64,000 nt of DNA, taken from positions 62,001 to 126,000 of the forward strand of contig NZ_CAKKNC010000011.1 in the NCBI RefSeq assembly GCF_918741285.1, in the 5' to 3' direction. This document shows positions 25,538-34,012 of the stretch, piece after piece (the first letter of the stretch is position 1; each line of letters opens with the position of its first letter). Below the pieces are notes generated by a model that had not been told where the DNA came from, did no database searches, and saw only the letters and a program-made list of their open reading frames with translations. Origin of the DNA: Sphingobium sp. CECT 9361 (GTDB lineage Bacteria; Pseudomonadota; Alphaproteobacteria; Sphingomonadales; Sphingomonadaceae). Both the position numbers and the translations under genes were made by a program.

Positions 25538-27904
25538 TCAGAATGTCGCGTCGAGGCCCAGGCGGATCGTGCGGGGGCGCATCGGCGTGATGTAATTCCC
25601 CTGTCCGGCGGCAAAAGGCGTCCCCAGCGCAAAACGGTTGCCAATGCTGTCGGCCAGATTTGTGATACCGATCGTCACGCCAATGGTGGGTCGACCGATC
25701 CTGACGTTTGCCGCGGTATCGAGATAATCGCCCTGCACTTCCCCAAGCACCGGGCCGATGCCAACCCGCGACTTACCGACATAGCGCGCCCAGGCATTGA
25801 CGCGCAGATCGAGGTCGTCGCCGACCTTCGCCTGATAATCGACACCCGCGCGCGCGGTCATACGCGCCACATTGGGAATGCGCTCCACCCGATCGATCGC
25901 GCTCGTATAGGCCGCCGCCGCACGAACCAGCGCCGCGGACGGATCGACGATCCTGCCGTCGTTAAAAGCGAAGGACATGTCGAGCGTCAGGCCAGGCTTG
26001 GGGCGCCATTCCATTGCCCCGCTGGCCGACCAGATACGGCCGTCACCAATATTCTCGGTGCTTGGCAGCCCTGCATCATCGATGAAATCCGCCTGGATGT
26101 TGGTCCACCGGCTATGGGCTATGCTCGCCGTCAGGCTGATGCCGGTTGGACCCGAAGGCGTGTGGCGCAGGCCGGTTTCCAGCGTCGATACCCTGTCGTT
26201 TCGGAAACGCCGGACAAATGGCCCTTCGATCGCGAGGCCACCGGGCCGAAACCCCTGCTGGTATCGGACGAACAGCATCGTGCGCGGCAGGACCATCGCA
26301 CTAAAAGAGGCAGACGGGAGAAATTCGCGTTCTTTGCGTTCCGCCGTGATCCCCCTATTTGCCGCTGCCAGTGCAAGCGGCACATCTTCCCCCTCGCCCG
26401 AAAGGGTCGCATGGGAGTAGCGTGCGCCTGCCGTGATTGTCAGCCCATCGAGCGGCGAGAAACTGGCCTCGCCGTAAAGCGTCGCTTCGCGAACCCGGTT
26501 GGTCACACCGGTCAATGGAACCAGCATGTCCGGCGCACCCAGCGACCGGCTCAGCATCGTGCGGTTGCGAACATAGCTTCCGCCCGCAACCCAGCCAAAG
26601 CCGTTACGTGTCGGTTGTGCGACCCGAACTTCGCCGACGAACAGGCCAGTATCATTCTCCTGACGGAACAGGCGCTCTGTCCCTTCTGCGGGACTGGCGT
26701 CATAGCGTTCCTCAATCTGCTGGCGAACGACCGCTGCCGACGCCTGAAAATGCAGATCGTTGCCCAGTTTCTGGACGGTCAGGCTGCCCTGTCGATAGTC
26801 CGCGTCGAAACCGCCGTCGGCGCGGCTGGCGCGGGTGAGCGGCGGTAATGTCCGGTCGGCATATTGATTGTCGCGCCCGTCATTGTTCTGCGCAACGCCG
26901 CCAATGTCGACGTTCCAGTCATCGCCCAGATCGACACGCAGCGTGGCGCGACCACCCACGATGCGATTGCGGTTTATATCGCGCCGATTGCGCAGGATGT
27001 CGTCGATATAGCCGCCTTCGCTGATACCATAACCGACGACGCGAATCGCCATTCGCCCATCAACCAGCGGCATGTTGACCATGGCGCCCATGTCCCCGCC
27101 GGGATCGCCATGTGCCGTGGCCGATACACCACCAGCCATGGCGCCCTTCAGCCTGTCGAGATCGGGGACATTGGGCATGATCCGCACGATGCCACCCAGC
27201 GAGCCTGCCCCATAGAGCGTCCCTTGGGGCCCTTCCAGAACCTCGACCGAAGCAATATCATAGAGCCGCAGATCGGGATCGGGCGCATTGTAGGTAAGGC
27301 GTAAATCGTCCAGATACTGCCCGACTGTGGCCTGGGTCGGGCCGGTAAAGCTGGAATCGGCGATGCCCCGGATGAACAGCTTGTTACGGCCCGATCCAAG
27401 ATGGGTGGACGACAGGGTTGCAAGACGCGCGAGCAAGGCGTCCATGCCCTGCAAGCCTCCGAATGCCATGTCCGGGCCGCCGATGATCGTCGCGATGCCA
27501 CCATAATTGGCAAGAGGGGTATCGCGCTTGCTCGCCGTTACGATGATCGGGGCAGTAGCACTCTTGGGCAAGGATGGCGCATCGGCCAAGTTTGAGCGTT
27601 GTTTAGCCGGAGTCGCCAGCGCGATCCGCCAGCTTCGGGCGTCAACCTGCGTTGCTGCTGCGCCGGTTCCGCGGATCAACCTTGCGAGCGCGCGATCGAT
27701 AGCCATCCTACCACGTAAAGCGTGCACCCGACGGTTCCAGAGCGGCGCATGGGCTACGGCGATGCTGACATTGGCCTGCCGCGCGAGCGTGGCCACGGAC
27801 TGGGCCATAGTGCCGGCCGGCACATCGATCGCCACGATTTCGCGCGCCTGTACTGCCTGCGCCGACGCCAGTGCGGTTGCTACCAGTACCCAGCGCGCGT
27901 TCAT
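25538..27904 (-). CDS. TonB-dependent transducer receptor with STN signalling domain
   Basis: 788 residues. After a signal peptide (VLVATALASAQAVQA) comes a Secretin/TonB N-terminal (STN) domain, ~22-95 (IDVPAGTMAQSVATLARQAN, VHALRGRMAIDRALARLIRG), the module that contacts a FecR anti-sigma factor. A TonB-box-like PIIVTASKR (~119) leads to the plug (VLEGPQGTLYGAGSLGGIVR) and a 22-strand barrel ending TIRLGLDATF. The start ATG overlaps the FecR stop (ATGA). It is the FecA-like component of a cell-surface signalling system: ligand binding outside is passed via STN to FecR and the sigma factor. The ligand is not evident; the barrel resembles those of general organic-ligand receptors more than siderophore FhuA types. 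Confidence 0.9.
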   Translation of the reverse strand: MNARWVLVATALASAQAVQAREIVAIDVPAGTMAQSVATLARQANVSIAVAHAPLWNRRVHALRGRMAIDRALARLIRGTGAAATQVDARSWRIALATPAKQRSNLADAPSLPKSATAPIIVTASKRDTPLANYGGIATIIGGPDMAFGGLQGMDALLARLATLSSTHLGSGRNKLFIRGIADSSFTGPTQATVGQYLDDLRLTYNAPDPDLRLYDIASVEVLEGPQGTLYGAGSLGGIVRIMPNVPDLDRLKGAMAGGVSATAHGDPGGDMGAMVNMPLVDGRMAIRVVGYGISEGGYIDDILRNRRDINRNRIVGGRATLRVDLGDDWNVDIGGVAQNNDGRDNQYADRTLPPLTRASRADGGFDADYRQGSLTVQKLGNDLHFQASAAVVRQQIEERYDASPAEGTERLFRQENDTGLFVGEVRVAQPTRNGFGWVAGGSYVRNRTMLSRSLGAPDMLVPLTGVTNRVREATLYGEASFSPLDGLTITAGARYSHATLSGEGEDVPLALAAANRGITAERKEREFLPSASFSAMVLPRTMLFVRYQQGFRPGGLAIEGPFVRRFRNDRVSTLETGLRHTPSGPTGISLTASIAHSRWTNIQADFIDDAGLPSTENIGDGRIWSASGAMEWRPKPGLTLDMSFAFNDGRIVDPSAALVRAAAAYTSAIDRVERIPNVARMTARAGVDYQAKVGDDLDLRVNAWARYVGKSRVGIGPVLGEVQGDYLDTAANVRIGRPTIGVTIGITNLADSIGNRFALGTPFAAGQGNYITPMRPRTIRLGLDATF

Positions 27905-28830
27905 CGTTTGGGCAGCATCATCCAGCCGCTCGATTGCCTCTCGGCGCGCACATCGAGCAAGCGCGCGATCGCCTCGATATCGACATGCTTGGGCAGCACT
28001 ATCACGCCGTGAAACGGGCGGTTGGCGATGGCGGGTGCCACCGAAACCGGCTGTCCATAATAGCGGGCAAGGTCCGCCACAACGGCGCTCAAGGGCTGTC
28101 CCCCATAAATCAGTCGGCCCGATTGCCAGCTTGCCACCGTTTCCGGTGCTACCGCCCCGGTTTCGACCTGCATTGCCCCGTCGACCGCGCGCAGTCGACG
28201 CCCTGCGTCGAGCCGGATCGCTTCCGTCTGCGGATTGTAGACCACCGCGCCTTCGCTTACCGCAACCTGAGTCACGCCCGCTTCGCGGACGACGGCAAAG
28301 GCGGTGCCAACATCGATGAGTTTCGCGTCACCGACATGCACGGCAAAAGGATGCTCTGTGTCATGGCGCACCACGAACATAGCTTCGCCCCGGTCAAGCA
28401 TTGCGAAACGGCTGTCCTTGCGATCCAGCGTCAACCGTGTGCCGCCGTTCATCACGATGGCGCTCCCATCGGCCAGCGTGATCGTCCGCCGAACGCCGGG
28501 TTGCGTCTCAACACTATACGGCGCCGGGCGGTTGGCCACAAAGCCTATGCCCAGTACCGCTACCAGAGATGCTGCAACTGCGCCGCCAAGCCAATACCGT
28601 CGAGCACGACGCGCAGTGGCAGGTGCGGGCGATGCCAAGGGCGCGGGGGCGCTGGCCAGCAGCGCCGCGACATCCGCCTCTGCTGTGGCCATGGCATGAT
28701 ATGTTCCGGCATGAAGGGGGCTTGCCGACAGCCACGCCTCGAAACCGTCCCAATCGTCAAAGTCGGGATCCTGCAGGCGCACGATCCAGCCCAATGCTGC
28801 CTCTTCGATCATTGCGTCATCCTGCTGCAT
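27901..28830 (-). CDS. FecR-type anti-sigma factor / sigma regulator
   Basis: 309 residues. The N-terminal DUF4880 cytoplasmic sigma-binding part (ALGWIVRLQDPDFDDWDGFE and AWLSASPLHAGTYHAM, residues ~12-46) is followed by one membrane helix (~78-100, LGGAVAASLVAVLGIGFVA), the periplasmic FecR domain (RRTITLADGSAIVMNGGTRL, DVGTAFAVVREAGVTQVAV, ~108-190) and a C-terminal STN-interacting region (GGQPLSAVVADLARYYGQPV). It holds the ECF sigma factor inactive until signalled by the STN domain of the TBDR encoded next (4-bp overlap). It lies 36 bp after the sigma gene. Confidence 0.92.
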   Translation of the reverse strand: MQQDDAMIEEAALGWIVRLQDPDFDDWDGFEAWLSASPLHAGTYHAMATAEADVAALLASAPAPLASPAPATARRARRYWLGGAVAASLVAVLGIGFVANRPAPYSVETQPGVRRTITLADGSAIVMNGGTRLTLDRKDSRFAMLDRGEAMFVVRHDTEHPFAVHVGDAKLIDVGTAFAVVREAGVTQVAVSEGAVVYNPQTEAIRLDAGRRLRAVDGAMQVETGAVAPETVASWQSGRLIYGGQPLSAVVADLARYYGQPVSVAPAIANRPFHGVIVLPKHVDIEAIARLLDVRAERQSSGWMMLPKR

Positions 28831-28866
28831 GTACGCCTCCCCGATCCTTTGACGGAGCCGTCGCGG

Positions 28867-29379
28867 TCAAACCTCATCGAAACGTCTCCGCAAGTCTATC
28901 ATCGCGCGATAGGCCAGCCGAAGGTCGCTTTCCACGGTACTCAAGCTAATCCCCATTTCTTGGGCGATATCGCGTTGGGCAACACCGTCGATCCGGTAGC
29001 GTCGGAATACCCTCGCCGCTCTTGGGCCCAGCCCGTCGAGCGCCTTCAGTGCCTGCGCGAGCTGCTCGCGCGCGATCAGCACGCGCTCACCCGACGGAGC
29101 ATCAGATTCGCCGGGGAGGGTCGTTATGGTTTCCGTCCATGCCGTATCGCGTTTCGCCGCTTGCTGTCGCGACCTATGGCGATCAAGCATCAAATTATTG
29201 GCTGCGCGATACAGATAGGACAAAGGCTGGCCGATCGGTCCATCCGGTGCGGCTTCGATCTTGAGCCACAGTTCCTGCAGAAGATCCTCCGCAGCATCGC
29301 CAGCGCCATGTGCGGTCAGAAACCGCAGCAACTGCGCCCGATGGGCCAGGAAGATAGCTTTCAATCCGGATTCTGTCAT
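28867..29379 (-). CDS. ECF sigma factor of the FecI type
   Basis: 170 residues with sigma region 2 (FLAHRAQLLRFLTAHGAGDA, EDLLQELWLKIEAA, PLSYLYRAANNLMLDRHRSR) and region 4 (LGPRAARVFRRYRIDGVAQR followed by EMGISLSTVESDLRLAYRAM). No sigma1.1 or region 3, as expected. It directs RNA polymerase to its own operon and perhaps others when FecR releases it. First gene of the sigma-FecR-TBDR-autotransporter operon, and divergent from the Fur-controlled siderophore receptor operon at 29597, with about 217 bp between the two starts. Confidence 0.92.
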   Translation of the reverse strand: MTESGLKAIFLAHRAQLLRFLTAHGAGDAAEDLLQELWLKIEAAPDGPIGQPLSYLYRAANNLMLDRHRSRQQAAKRDTAWTETITTLPGESDAPSGERVLIAREQLAQALKALDGLGPRAARVFRRYRIDGVAQRDIAQEMGISLSTVESDLRLAYRAMIDLRRRFDEV

Positions 29380-29526
29380 GACGCTTGGTGATCTGCCGAA
29401 AGCAGCGAATCTGGTTGCCCCTCTAAAGGGTTCTATCGGACAGCGCTATGGTGCGACCTGCGATAAAAATCCTGTATGACGTCGCAGGGCGCCCCCAAAC
29501 CCGGAGCGAACGCATAGATCATGCCT

Positions 29527-29547
29527 GCTAATGATAATGACTTGCAT
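29527..29547 (+). promoter_or_regulatory. Fur-box-like site upstream of the siderophore receptor
   Basis: TAATGATAATGACTTGCATT is close to the Fur consensus of three GATAAT-like hexamers, and stands out as AT-rich in a GC-rich region. It lies about 50 bp before the receptor ATG at 29597 and also within reach of the divergent sigma-factor gene. Iron control fits the gene content of the operon downstream. Confidence 0.6.
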
Positions 29548-29596
29548 TCTTTGGCCAGATTATTATGGGCTTTTGAAACGTCAGGGAACTTTTCAT

Positions 29597-31765
29597 ATGC
29601 CTGCCTTGCTTTCGCTTCTTGCCGCCGCCGCTGTATCCACCCAGCCTGCTGCCGCGCCAATCGCAGAGACTGCTGAAGACCAGATCATCGTGACCGGGCA
29701 ACGCACCGAGGGACAGGATGACTATGCTGTCAAGAAGCAGACCACCACGATGCGCTTTCCTCTGTCGCAACGGGAAACGCCGCAATCGGTCAGCGTGGTT
29801 ACGCGCGCTCAGATCGAAGATTTCAAACTCAACGACATTAACGACCTGCTGAAAACAGTGCCCGGCGTGCAGGTTCAGGCGCAGGAGACCGATCGCATAT
29901 ATTATTCGGCGCGCGGCTTCGACATCCAGACGTTTCAGGTGGACGGGATAGGCCTGCCCTTTGCCTTCGAGGTACAGACAGGATCGATCGACACCGCCAT
30001 TTACGACCATATCGACGTTGTGCGTGGCGCACCGGGATTATTGTCCTCAACCGGCAACCCCTCTGCAGTCGTCAATTTCATCCGCAAGCGGCCCACCAAA
30101 ACAATGCAGGCGAGCGGCAGTGTCCAATATGGGTCGTTCGATCATCTTCGGCTGGACGGCGACGTCAGCGTACCGCTAACCAGCGACGGCAGCATCCGCG
30201 CCCGCGCAGTAGGCGCCTATCTCGATGAGGACAGCTATCTCGACCGCTATACGCTGCGTCGGTGGACGGGCTATGGCATTGTCGAGGCCGACCTGGGTCC
30301 ACAGACCACCTTGACGGTTGGCTACGGTCATCAGGATCACCGGAGCCGGGGTGCCATGTGGGGCGCACTGCCGATCTATTACACGGATGGCACGCGCATC
30401 GATCTGCCTCGCTCCGCCAATACCGGTCCTGACTGGGCGGGTTGGCACGTAACGGACAGGCAGATCTTCGGAGACATCGTCCACCATTTCAACGACGACT
30501 GGCATGCCAAACTGACCGTGATCCGACGGGCCATCAGCGAAGACGACAAGCTGTTCTACGTTTACAACAATCCAAGTGCAGCCTTCCCGGACGGTATCGA
30601 CCCAGCTCTCAACGATCCTACAATCGGCGGGAACGTGCGCAGCTATCCGGGCGCATTCCGAGCACAGACACGCAACCTTGCGATCGATGCGTATGTTGCG
30701 GGCAAAGTCTCGGCGTTCGGCCGCGAGCATGACGTGATGTTCGGCGTCAACCGCAGTGCGCAGCGCTATGTCCAGACATCCAGTTACGACTTCAGCACAG
30801 TCGGTGTCGTCCTACCCCTTAAAGACATCTTCAATGGCAGCTTCCCCGAACCCAATTTTCCTACGACCTACAATACCAATTTCGCCCTCAGCGGTGACCG
30901 CACGACCAAGCGCGAAACGGCCTATGGCCTGGTCCGTTTCAACCTGACCGAGCCGTTGAAGGTCATGGTCGGCGGCAACGTGACCCATGCGACAAGCGAT
31001 GGCTTCTCTTACGGCACGAACCTGCGATATGATCTGACGCGCTTCCTGCCGTTCGTCGGTGCGACGCTGGATCTGAACGATAACATTAGCGCCTATGCAA
31101 GCTTCGCAACGATCTTTAACCCGCAGACGCAAACCACCGTTACACGAAAGTTGATCGACCCGATCAAGGGCGACAATATCGAAGGCGGCTTCAAGGCCGA
31201 ATGGCTCGGCGGTCGCCTCAACGCAAGCCTGGCGATCTTCCAGGCACGTCAGAAGAATACGGCGGAATCGGCCGGGTTTGACGCGACCATCGGTCAGACG
31301 GTCTATCGCGGAGTGGATGCCACATCGCAGGGGATCGAGTTCGAATTTGCAGGACAAGTCCTGCCGGGGTTGCAAGCAACCGGCGGCTACACGCTGATGC
31401 GCGTGCGGGGCGAAAATGACGAACCCGTTCGTACTTTCGTTCCCCGCAATCTGGGCCGCCTGAACGTCACTTACTCGCCGCCCGCCCTTTCTGCGCTGAA
31501 GGTCGGCGCGTCACTACAATATCAGAGCAAGATCTATCTGGAGCCAGGCACCGTATCGGTGACGACAGGCGCCCCGATCAGGATCACCCAGCCCAAATAT
31601 GCGCTGCTGGATCTGCTCGCCAGCTATCGCATCACCGATAATCTGTCGATCAGCGCAAATCTGAAAAATGTGACCAACACCAAGTATCTCACTGCGCTCA
31701 ATTTCGATCAGGGCTATTATGGTGCGCCACGTACGGTGCTCGGCACCATCAGCCTGAAATACTAA
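29597..31765 (+). CDS. TonB-dependent siderophore receptor
   Basis: 722 residues from the ATG at 29597 (22 upstream in-frame codons lie over the Fur-like box and are discounted). Signal peptide LLSLLAAAAVSTQPAAA, TonB-box-like DQIIVTG (~28-34), plug with RFPLSQRETPQSVSVVTRAQ (the T/R-ETPQSV motif of FhuE/FpvA-type receptors), VVRGAPGLLSSTGNPSAVVN and a barrel ending TVLGTISLKY. No STN domain, so it only transports. It heads an operon with two small membrane proteins and a PepSY protein, the common set for ferric-siderophore uptake with reduction. Siderophore class cannot be told from sequence; FhuE-like hydroxamate or coprogen receptors are nearest by motif. Confidence 0.92.
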   Translation: MPALLSLLAAAAVSTQPAAAPIAETAEDQIIVTGQRTEGQDDYAVKKQTTTMRFPLSQRETPQSVSVVTRAQIEDFKLNDINDLLKTVPGVQVQAQETDRIYYSARGFDIQTFQVDGIGLPFAFEVQTGSIDTAIYDHIDVVRGAPGLLSSTGNPSAVVNFIRKRPTKTMQASGSVQYGSFDHLRLDGDVSVPLTSDGSIRARAVGAYLDEDSYLDRYTLRRWTGYGIVEADLGPQTTLTVGYGHQDHRSRGAMWGALPIYYTDGTRIDLPRSANTGPDWAGWHVTDRQIFGDIVHHFNDDWHAKLTVIRRAISEDDKLFYVYNNPSAAFPDGIDPALNDPTIGGNVRSYPGAFRAQTRNLAIDAYVAGKVSAFGREHDVMFGVNRSAQRYVQTSSYDFSTVGVVLPLKDIFNGSFPEPNFPTTYNTNFALSGDRTTKRETAYGLVRFNLTEPLKVMVGGNVTHATSDGFSYGTNLRYDLTRFLPFVGATLDLNDNISAYASFATIFNPQTQTTVTRKLIDPIKGDNIEGGFKAEWLGGRLNASLAIFQARQKNTAESAGFDATIGQTVYRGVDATSQGIEFEFAGQVLPGLQATGGYTLMRVRGENDEPVRTFVPRNLGRLNVTYSPPALSALKVGASLQYQSKIYLEPGTVSVTTGAPIRITQPKYALLDLLASYRITDNLSISANLKNVTNTKYLTALNFDQGYYGAPRTVLGTISLKY

Positions 31766-31779
31766 GGGGGAAGGAGAGG

Positions 31780-32085
31780 ATGTCGCCACGGTCGCGTCGA
31801 TGGATCCGTATAGCGCTGGCCGGACCGGGCGCAGTCCTCGTTGCGCTCGTCGTGATGGCTGGCATGGCGCTGTGGTTGCCGGGCGGCGCTGCTGGCATCG
31901 ATAACATCGTACTGCCGCTGATCCTTGTTCCGTTGATATGGACGGCGCTTTTCTTCCACGCATGCCTTGATAGACGGCTGGGGCGCGTTGCACTCATTTC
32001 CCTTGGCCTGTTTCTTGTCCATGCCGGATTGATCGCGCATAAATTCTTCGACACACAGCTACCGTCTGCGGAGGTCCATTCATGA
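31780..32085 (+). CDS. Small inner-membrane protein of the siderophore operon
   Basis: 101 residues with three hydrophobic segments (LAGPGAVLVALVVMAGMALWL, ~13-33; IVLPLILVPLIWTALFFHA, ~43-61; VALISLGLFLVHAGLIAH, ~70-87). It starts 14 bp after the receptor and overlaps the PepSY gene by 4 bp (ATGA). In many Proteobacteria a DUF3649-type small membrane protein holds this place; the pattern fits but I cannot confirm the family. Likely a partner of the membrane reductase. Confidence 0.65.
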   Translation: MSPRSRRWIRIALAGPGAVLVALVVMAGMALWLPGGAAGIDNIVLPLILVPLIWTALFFHACLDRRLGRVALISLGLFLVHAGLIAHKFFDTQLPSAEVHS

Positions 32086-33659
32086 TCCGTCTGCCCAAGG
32101 ATGAAACCAAGACGATGGTCGCCGTGCATGGCTGGTCGGGTATCCTGCTGGGCCTGCTCCTCTATGCGGTCGTCCTGACCGGCACGGCGGCGGTCTTTGC
32201 CGATGAAATCGGTATCTGGTCCGCGGGCCATGTGTCGACCCAATCCTCTTTCGAACGCCCGCTGGGCGATACCTTGCGAAAACTGGGTGCCGAAACTCCC
32301 GCAAAATATCATGAAGGCGTCGACCTTTATGAAATCGGCGATCATGATCTGGGCATTTTCTTCCATCGGCATGAGATGGATAAGGGCGAAATTATAGCCC
32401 GGGGTATATATTATACGCTGGGCAAGGATGGCCGCGTGACGGATCGCCGTCCTGCAACCGATGAGGAAGTCTATGGCACGCGCAACGACAATGCGCTTAG
32501 TGCGTTCCTTGTCGAGACGCATGTCCGCTTGCACCTTCCCAATCCCTGGGGGCTGCTGTTGACGGGCATTGTCGGCCTGTCGATGCTGATCGCGGCAGTC
32601 TCCGGCCTTCTCATCCATCGCCATTTGTTCAAGGATATTTTCACGCTTCGGCGCAATGCCAATCCGGTGCTCGTCAATCGCGACAAGCACAGCGTGGCCG
32701 GTACATGGAGCTTGCCCTTCGCGTTCATCCTCGCCTTTACGGGCAGCTTCTTCTCCTTCTTTGGAACGGTCGGTGTTCCCATCGTCGCCATGGCTGCGTT
32801 TGGAGGCAACCAGCAAGTGCTTCAGGAAACCGTATTCGGCAACCCTGGAAAGCCAGACCCCCGCCCTACTGGGATCGGCAATTTCGATCGCATCAGCAGC
32901 GATGCCATCGCACGCGCAGGGACGGTCCCGACCTTCGTCGCGATCGAGAATTTCGGCCGAGCGGACTCGAAGGTGACGACGTACCATTCACCCAAGAGCG
33001 GCGCCATTGCGCCGATGACGTTGCTCTACAACGGCGCCACCGCTCGCTTTGAGCAAGTGAAGCCCCTGATCGGCCCCAAGCCATCCACTGGCGGTACGCT
33101 GGCCGCAATCATGTACCCTCTGCATTTCGGTAATTTTGCGGGCATGGTGTCGAAGGCGATCTGGTTCGGGCTGGGTTTTGCGATGTGCTACGTCACCTAT
33201 ACCGGCCTGTGCCTATGGCTGTCTCGACGGGAAAGTGCTTCGCGTTCGCTTGCATGGCTGGAGCGGACGAATATGATCGTCGGACTGGGCCTTCCTTTTG
33301 CGCTTGCCTCGTCCGCTGCCGCCTTCCTTGTCGCCATGCCTTTGGGAACTGCGATCTGGTGGACGCCGGCAGGATTTCTGATCGGGACGGCCACGACCAT
33401 CCTTGCAGGATGCCTGGCTCCCAATACAGCATGGCTCAGCCGCGCGTTGCGGATCGGCACGGGTGTTATGATGCTCCTTCTCCCGCTGCTCAGGCTGCTA
33501 AGCGGCGGTCCCGGCTGGTCCACCGCCATTGCCGCGCATCAGCCTATTATCGTTACCCTCGACATCGCCTTTATCGTGGCAGGCGCATGGACATTGGCGG
33601 AACTGTGGAAACCGCGCCCTGTGGTTCACCGCCCCATGACGTTGCAGGCGGCCGAATAA
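32082..33659 (+). CDS. PepSY-associated membrane protein (PiuB/FoxB-like)
   Basis: 525 residues with four to seven membrane helices: HGWSGILLGLLLYAVVLTG (~12-30), LLLTGIVGLSMLIAAVSGLL (~158-178, with the haem-ligand-like HRH just after), FAFILAFTGSFFSFFGTVG (~208-228), and a C-terminal set. Periplasmic PepSY-type loops lie between. His12, His80s and His180s are candidate haem ligands. Proteins of this family (PiuB, FoxB, FpvG-like) reduce ferric siderophores in the periplasm or inner membrane to release iron. Its place after the receptor gene supports that role. Confidence 0.82.
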   Translation: MIRLPKDETKTMVAVHGWSGILLGLLLYAVVLTGTAAVFADEIGIWSAGHVSTQSSFERPLGDTLRKLGAETPAKYHEGVDLYEIGDHDLGIFFHRHEMDKGEIIARGIYYTLGKDGRVTDRRPATDEEVYGTRNDNALSAFLVETHVRLHLPNPWGLLLTGIVGLSMLIAAVSGLLIHRHLFKDIFTLRRNANPVLVNRDKHSVAGTWSLPFAFILAFTGSFFSFFGTVGVPIVAMAAFGGNQQVLQETVFGNPGKPDPRPTGIGNFDRISSDAIARAGTVPTFVAIENFGRADSKVTTYHSPKSGAIAPMTLLYNGATARFEQVKPLIGPKPSTGGTLAAIMYPLHFGNFAGMVSKAIWFGLGFAMCYVTYTGLCLWLSRRESASRSLAWLERTNMIVGLGLPFALASSAAAFLVAMPLGTAIWWTPAGFLIGTATTILAGCLAPNTAWLSRALRIGTGVMMLLLPLLRLLSGGPGWSTAIAAHQPIIVTLDIAFIVAGAWTLAELWKPRPVVHRPMTLQAAE

Positions 33660-33947
33660 ATGAGCACGCTCGCCGTCATAGCATTGGCGCTTTCTGCTGC
33701 GTTCATTCTGGCCATCGCGCTGGGCGACCCCAAAAGGCGTCGGGCTGCGCACCAGTCCGGTGAGGGGCATAGCCCCGCCCAGCGCCGCCTGCTGACCTTT
33801 TGCGTACTATTGCCAGGGTTCATCTGCATCGTGCGCGGCGACCCTTCTGCCTTTCTGATCTGGCTGGGCGGCTGCGCAGTGATGGGCTGGATTACCGCAG
33901 TCGCTTTCTCGCGCCCGGTTGCCGCTGACCGTGGCAGGAAGGGATAA
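33660..33947 (+). CDS. Small membrane protein, DUF3325-like
   Basis: 95 residues with three hydrophobic segments (TLAVIALALSAAFILAIAL; LLTFCVLLPGFICIV; AFLIWLGGCAVMGWITAVAF) and a basic loop RRRAAHQSGEGHSPAQRRLL. The ATG follows the PepSY stop with no gap (TAAATG). The loop-helix-W-L-G pattern and operon position match DUF3325 proteins of siderophore-reduction operons. Last gene of the operon; the next gene is convergent. Confidence 0.65.
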   Translation: MSTLAVIALALSAAFILAIALGDPKRRRAAHQSGEGHSPAQRRLLTFCVLLPGFICIVRGDPSAFLIWLGGCAVMGWITAVAFSRPVAADRGRKG

Positions 33948-34012
33948 GGGAGGCTTCCGCCCCCGGTTCAACCGTCGAAGAGGTACATTGCGTACGCATG
34001 ACGAGACTTACG

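Noticed and set aside
25412-26848. 478-codon plus-strand open frame
   Set aside because: Lies opposite the STN-type TBDR and the autotransporter start; composition is rich in Arg, Pro and His and no domain can be recognised.
31749-32987. 412-codon minus-strand frame under the siderophore operon
   Set aside because: Opposes the PepSY and small membrane protein genes, whose overlaps and hydrophobic pattern are clearly the real coding strand.
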